From contig JAKVBZ010000066.1 in assembly GCA_022448645.1 (NCBI GenBank), positions 1 to 29,631 on the forward strand: a DNA stretch of 29,631 nt, given 5' to 3'. Source of the stretch: Pirellulaceae bacterium (lineage in GTDB: Bacteria > Planctomycetota > Planctomycetia > Pirellulales > Pirellulaceae). Position 1 is the first letter of the stretch, and each line of letters starts with the position of its first letter. Positions 25,186-29,631 of this stretch are shown piece after piece. The translations under genes were made by a program, and so were the position numbers. The notes below the pieces were generated by a model. It made no database searches. It was not told the DNA's origin and saw nothing but the letters and a program-made list of their open reading frames with translations.

Positions 25186-25224
25186 CAGCATTGCTGGCAC
25201 ATGAAATTTGGGCCGGCAATGCTG
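25186..25224 (-). terminator. Inverted repeat after mdh, possible terminator or mRNA 3'-end hairpin
   Basis: CAGCATTGCTGGC (25186-25198) and GCCGGCAATGCTG (25212-25224) are complementary at 12 of 13 positions, with a 13-base loop. The repeat starts 17 bases after the mdh stop codon, which fits a transcript end. No U-run follows on the minus strand, so it is not a canonical intrinsic terminator; it may stop transcription with Rho or protect the mRNA end. It ends three bases before the -35 box of the next promoter, so an operator role is also possible. Confidence 0.45.
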
Positions 25225-25241
25225 TAAGTTAAAAATCAGAT

Positions 25242-26300
<1,059 letters not shown>

Positions 26301-26329
26301 TTAAGAATTTGAATCTGCTTGACCTCTGG

Positions 26330-27775
26330 TTAAGGTGCTTCATCGTCAGGTGCCTGGCGCTCTGTCCAAGCGGTTGAGGGTAGGTCTCGGTGTCTCTTCT
26401 TCAGCTTAGCCTGAAACTGTTTGTCTCGATGGTTACTTCTCCACACCGACAGCCAAATCGTGACGACGGCAAGCACGAATCCAGTACCACCTATGAGTTC
26501 CCAGTGGTAGGAGGTTGAGCTGTTTTGCCGAAACCAAATTGGCGAGTTCGAGATTAGGAGAGGGCTGAATTGGCGACGTTGGCCTGGCTGGGCATCGGTG
26601 AATTGAGTTTTATAGGCATACAGTTTCATGAAGAATCCCACCACACGAGCCGCCTCATTCACGTCTTCGCCTACTGGCATTCCTGGAGGAAGTTCACGCA
26701 CACAACAAACGATAGGGTATCGTGGATAGTGCATTGGATTTTCATCGTTGTGCCGGTTCTTGAGCTGTACGCTTTCATCCACGAACAGGTTGATTTCGTA
26801 GTAGTGGTCAATTCCCCAGTGCGCACGAATCTCCTCGGCTTCGACAGCCACACGAACTACTCTTTTGACATTTCCGGTAAGGGCTACCAATTCACCCCGC
26901 TGTTGTGGATATTCCTGACGGTCTAGCAACAAATGTAATTCGGTGTCTTCTGGTGCAAGCTCATGCAGTTTGCTTGACTCAAAACGGCATGAGGCGGCCA
27001 TGAGGGCGTAAAAGCATTCCCTGTCATTCGACAACAGTCCTTGGCGATCTCGTACGTCATCCAGCAGCGATAAGTCCATCCCTGCGCGGGCAAGCATTAC
27101 GTGAGACTCGGTGACGTTAAGTTCCGAAGACGTTGCCTGTGGTTGCCAGGCGATGCGTGCAGCGACAAAGACCGGAACGGTTTGGCCTTGCTCATTCACG
27201 GTTAGCTTAAAGAATATGCCGTGTATCGAAACGCCCGTAAGCAATGGGCGATCGGTATTCATGAAGGATTTCCACGAGCGAGGGATTTTTCGGGCCAACA
27301 CAATAATTTGGGGTACCGGAGCACCGTCCACTGCTAGGTCGATTCGATGGTAATGACTGAAGCCCCAGGTGTCAGCTTCCTCACTGGGTATTTCCTGTCG
27401 GGAAAGTTGCCCAGCAAGCCCTTTAATGTGGAACACTGTTCCTCGATGATTTCCAGGTGAACCTAGCAGTTCTGGCCACAAAACAGTCCTAGACCACGCC
27501 TCGATCTGTTGTCGTTGGATTTGAGGAAGGCGAAAAAGTGTGTTGCGAAGGATGTCCGTTTCAGGTTGGGAAATCGGTGTACCATCCTCCACCGCATTCC
27601 ATTGGGATTCTAAAATCCCCGACTTCACCAACAGCTCACGCATTGGATTTGCTGATTCGGAAGGTTCGGCGATGGCCGTGTTCAAACAAAGCAACCATGC
27701 TCCGAGAACGGTTGTCAGGTTTTGCTTGACTGAGTCATCAGAAACAAACAATTTCCTAGAATCCTTTCTGGTCAA
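26330..27775 (-). CDS. Unknown exported, C-terminally anchored protein with two copies of a repeated domain
   Basis: I do not recognise the family. The 481-residue product has a signal peptide (about 1-36, ending AIA) and one C-terminal transmembrane helix (about 426-447) with a basic cytoplasmic tail. Between them lie two related domains, at about 109-211 and 250-416. Each has an R-G-x-[V/L] strand, a V/I-rich central strand, an [A/R]-[K/E]-[I/L]-P segment, and G-[I/F]-F-[F/M]-K-L followed by a hydrophobic strand. The second has WGIDHYYEINLFVD and the first WGFSHYHRIDLAVD, so they are clearly duplicates. The same domain occurs once in the preceding gene. The start is TTG at 27775, overlapping that gene's stop (TTGA), so the two are coupled. 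It may form a surface or envelope complex; the function is unknown. Confidence 0.75.
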   Translation of the reverse strand: MTRKDSRKLFVSDDSVKQNLTTVLGAWLLCLNTAIAEPSESANPMRELLVKSGILESQWNAVEDGTPISQPETDILRNTLFRLPQIQRQQIEAWSRTVLWPELLGSPGNHRGTVFHIKGLAGQLSRQEIPSEEADTWGFSHYHRIDLAVDGAPVPQIIVLARKIPRSWKSFMNTDRPLLTGVSIHGIFFKLTVNEQGQTVPVFVAARIAWQPQATSSELNVTESHVMLARAGMDLSLLDDVRDRQGLLSNDRECFYALMAASCRFESSKLHELAPEDTELHLLLDRQEYPQQRGELVALTGNVKRVVRVAVEAEEIRAHWGIDHYYEINLFVDESVQLKNRHNDENPMHYPRYPIVCCVRELPPGMPVGEDVNEAARVVGFFMKLYAYKTQFTDAQPGQRRQFSPLLISNSPIWFRQNSSTSYHWELIGGTGFVLAVVTIWLSVWRSNHRDKQFQAKLKKRHRDLPSTAWTERQAPDDEAP

Positions 27776-28848
27776 AATGAATCTTCTTCGGCGAGTTGTT
27801 TTAAAGCTTCCGGGGGACTCGGCTTCACGTCGAATTGGTTGAGCTGTCCTAGCTGTTCGGATGTCGCTTGTTCTGCCGGCCGATAGGGATGTGAGGGACG
27901 TTGCTTGACCGAAAGCCAGTAGACCCCCAAGGTCAACGCAACAGCGAGGATTGCCATGCCGATTGCGATGATTGTCACAACCGTAAATTGGTCTGTGGCC
28001 TCTAGTGTTTCAAATGCATTAGAAGAAGCTGGGGTTGTTTTTTTCCAGCGCACCGACTTGGCTTGAACGACAGGCGCGGTGCGACTTCCATCCTTGGCCA
28101 GATAAGCCATTCGCTTGAAGAAGAAGCCGGTCACCGAGATCTCTTCGCGAACGTTGTCTCCTTGTGGAAAATCTTCTGGTAGCTCAGACACATAAATCGC
28201 CAAAGGGGAATTGGCACCGCCGGCTGGACGAACCCAACACACGAAATATTGGACGATTCCCATTTCATTGCTTGGCGCCGTCGAACGATAGACCGCGTGA
28301 ACAGTTCCTTGGACTTCTATTACCTTTCCTCGATAGACCTGAGATTGTCTGAACAACGGCACAAAACCAACGGGTCCCAACGAGTGTTGCTGTAGAGTTG
28401 ACGGGGGAGTTTCGTGCAGCACCTGCCATAGATTGAACCAGGCTTGTTTCTCGGCTGAGCGTAGTGGGCTGTCGTCCTCTACGGTTTGTAATGCCGCGAC
28501 GTTCACTCCCAAGAGATGCTCCGATGATCCTTCGGTTGATTTTTTGAGAGTTTCTGTATTTGGCAAAGCACGTATGACATCAAGAGGTGCAGGTCTGGAT
28601 TCTTCGGTCGGTTGGAGGCGTGTATCGACAGGCGTTTGTTTGATGTTCTGTGATGCAGATTCGGTTTTGTCCAACGGATTATTGGTGTCTGCAAAAAGCC
28701 AATGCCAGTGATGAGGCTTGCGAGCTTCGTTCATGGCGTAAAGTGTCACGAGAAATGCTCCTACCAAACAGAGCAGCCGCCATTGAACACGGCGCGAGAA
28801 GTAGTTCGGGGGAGGTTGAGAAGCGCCTTTACTTCGCAAGCTTGTCAC
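27772..28848 (-). CDS. Unknown membrane protein with one copy of the same repeated domain
   Basis: This 358-residue product has a transmembrane helix near the N-terminus (about 24-40) and another at about 288-314, so the middle part faces outside the cytoplasm. Residues about 132-270 form the domain shared with the downstream gene: VYRGKVIEVQGTV, then a variable loop, LAIYVSELPEDFP, VTGFFFKRMAYL and a final PVVQAKSVRW. The linker 45-130 is Ser/Thr/Glu/Pro-rich and likely disordered, and the short tail is acidic. The start is GTG at 28848. An in-frame stop lies 10 codons upstream and no other ATG, GTG or TTG falls between, so this is the only option, but no ribosome-binding site is seen. It overlaps the next gene by four bases, and the pair looks like a two-gene operon. 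I have no function to offer. Confidence 0.72.
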   Translation of the reverse strand: MTSLRSKGASQPPPNYFSRRVQWRLLCLVGAFLVTLYAMNEARKPHHWHWLFADTNNPLDKTESASQNIKQTPVDTRLQPTEESRPAPLDVIRALPNTETLKKSTEGSSEHLLGVNVAALQTVEDDSPLRSAEKQAWFNLWQVLHETPPSTLQQHSLGPVGFVPLFRQSQVYRGKVIEVQGTVHAVYRSTAPSNEMGIVQYFVCWVRPAGGANSPLAIYVSELPEDFPQGDNVREEISVTGFFFKRMAYLAKDGSRTAPVVQAKSVRWKKTTPASSNAFETLEATDQFTVVTIIAIGMAILAVALTLGVYWLSVKQRPSHPYRPAEQATSEQLGQLNQFDVKPSPPEALKQLAEEDSF

Positions 28849-28931
28849 TTTTGAAAGAAGCTGTCTGGAGATCGACTAGTGATTCATGGCGTTTGAGACT
28901 CACGGTGGCTGGGGGGCTAGCTCACTCAATC

Positions 28932-28947
28932 CCAGGCCGGGGCCTGG
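28932..28947. other. GC-rich hairpin
   Basis: CCAGGCC and GGCCTGG are perfect complements separated by GG, most stable as a six-bp stem with a four-base loop. On the plus strand a run of six T follows 15 bases later (28962-28967), which is too far for a classical intrinsic terminator. It lies about 85 bp upstream of the GTG start of the minus-strand gene. Confidence 0.35.
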
Positions 28948-28987
28948 TGGCTCGACGCTCGTTTTTTGCGTCCAAACTCCAATAACC

Positions 28988-29021
28988 CAACACACCATAC
29001 AGTTCAACACACCATACAATT
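28988..29021. repeat. 17-bp tandem repeat, two copies
   Basis: CAACACACCATACAGTT (28988-29004) is followed directly by CAACACACCATACAATT (29005-29021), identical at 16 of 17 positions. A period of 17 is not a multiple of three, so it is not a coding repeat. It lies 140-173 bp before the start of the unknown membrane-protein gene and could be a binding site for a dimeric regulator, or a small chance duplication. Confidence 0.7.
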
Positions 29022-29417
29022 GTCTTCCCGTGCTGGAAATAGCCCGAAACCCAGCTTGGGCCTAGATCGGAAGATGTTATGTCTGCGGCTATACAGTCGA
29101 TTATACCGAGTTCGACGAAGGCAAGGGCGGTCACTTCGGGTGTCTTCCGGCTAATTCGTCTCGAAGTTGTGTGGAAACGGAGTGTCCTTGGCCGGGAAAA
29201 CCTTTTCTGGACGTGGACTCTTGGTTGCACACCATCCGGTAAAATTTTAGGATGTCCAAACGGGACCTCTGGAGAGTGTTGCCAGTCGTGTGGAGATACG
29301 TTTAAAATAACGTGGTATGCTTCATCCCTCTCCCTTGGGTGGGATGGTTGTAGATTATCTGCCGGAGTGGATGATCGCTGCCGTGGAGGTGGAGTGCTGT
29401 GAAAGGATCTTTGCTGG

Positions 29418-29440
29418 CAGACAGCCCCGGAACCTGTCTG
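29418..29440. other. Perfect 7-bp hairpin
   Basis: CAGACAG (29418-29424) and CTGTCTG (29434-29440) form a stem with a nine-base loop, CCCCGGAAC. There is no T-run on either side, so a terminator is unlikely. The surrounding sequence shows no tRNA or other RNA consensus I recognise. Confidence 0.35.
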
Positions 29441-29631
29441 GCCGTTCTGCGGGCGTTGCCAATAACGAACTGGTTGTCGATTGGTCGCGGTCGTCTAGCA
29501 TGACATATCTTGCGTCCACTTTTTCAGGTACTTGAAATCTGATGGCGGATGGTTTGGGAGTTCGAGCTGAGGATGCACGAACGGAACAGGACCTGTGACT
29601 TGAATACGCATTACCCAATTGCCCTGCATGC

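Larger units (their letters stand above)
28849..29631. other. Region without a supportable gene at the right edge
   Basis: In these 783 bp I see no ORF with recognisable protein features on either strand. Frames longer than 60 codons exist but look like random translation. The region holds a 17-bp tandem repeat (28988-29021), a GC-rich hairpin (28932-28947), a 7-bp perfect hairpin (29418-29440), an exact TATAAT on the minus strand (29105-29100) without a good -35 box, and a plus-strand promoter-like pair (TTGCCA 29279-29284, TAAAAT 29303-29308, 18-base spacer). It probably includes the promoter of the two-gene unit to its left. Confidence 0.5.

Noticed and set aside
28922..29230. Minus-strand ORF of 102 codons upstream of the unknown membrane-protein gene
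   Set aside because: It starts with GTG without a ribosome-binding site, spans the non-coding 17-bp tandem repeat and has no recognisable domain.
29317..29535. Plus-strand ORF of 72 codons after a promoter-like pair
   Set aside because: It has no ribosome-binding site and no recognisable features, and plus-strand genes are otherwise absent; the promoter match may be chance.
29550..29580. tRNA-like GTTCGAGC in a possible T-arm
   Set aside because: The flanking bases cannot pair as a T-stem and no D-arm, anticodon arm or acceptor stem can be formed.
29355..29618. Minus-strand ORF of 87 codons near the right edge
   Set aside because: Low-complexity Ser/Arg/Ala composition, no ribosome-binding site and no neighbours to support it.

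Overview
The window is almost entirely a flagellar gene cluster, and every gene I can support lies on the minus strand. The organism is most likely a planctomycete, perhaps a Pirellulales-type genome. This is an inference from the enlarged, divergent flagellar proteins, the membrane-anchored TPR protein, the membrane proteins of unrecognised family beside a malate dehydrogenase, and the moderate GC content. No rRNA or other taxonomic marker is present.

In transcription order (right to left) the layout is as follows. (1) 28849-29631: about 780 bp with no gene I can support, holding a 17-bp tandem repeat and some hairpins. (2) 28848-26330: two overlapping genes of unknown function encoding membrane-anchored proteins that share one domain in three copies. 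(3) 26186-25242: malate dehydrogenase (mdh), ending in a strong inverted repeat. (4) 25080-24292: an alpha/beta-hydrolase of the phospholipase/carboxylesterase type that has lost its nucleophilic serine and apparently its catalytic histidine. (5) 23915-18491: a large TPR membrane protein, a FlgN-like coiled-coil protein, a soluble sensor histidine kinase and an NtrC-type sigma54 activator. (6) 18217-1: the structural flagellar run flgB-flgC-fliE-fliF-fliG-fliH-fliI-fliJ-(YlxF/MotE-like)-fliK-flgD-flgE-flbD-motA-motB-fliL-fliN-fliO-fliP-fliQ-fliR, with fliR cut by the left edge.

Together, section 6 supplies the rod (FlgB, FlgC, FliE), MS ring (FliF), part of the C ring (FliG, FliN), export apparatus (FliH, FliI, FliJ, FliO, FliP, FliQ, FliR), hook assembly (FliK, FlgD, FlgE) and stator (MotA, MotB, FliL). 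The kinase/regulator pair just upstream looks like the class-switch control of this set. The 273-bp gap between the regulator gene and flgB carries a near-consensus -24/-12 sigma54 promoter. About 130-160 bp further upstream are two matching dyads whose centres are 21 bp apart, the expected arrangement for an NtrC-type enhancer.

The most unusual points are: no fliM in its usual place between fliL and fliN, with an apparently empty 301-bp gap there; a FliN carrying two FliM-like EIDALL-type motifs; a FliG with a Pro/Ser/Thr-rich linker of about 94 residues at the hinge; an 816-residue FlgE with an internally duplicated insertion; a GAFTSA rather than GAFTGA loop in the sigma54 activator; and the shared domain of the two unknown membrane proteins. 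All assignments come from reading the sequence; no database search was possible.
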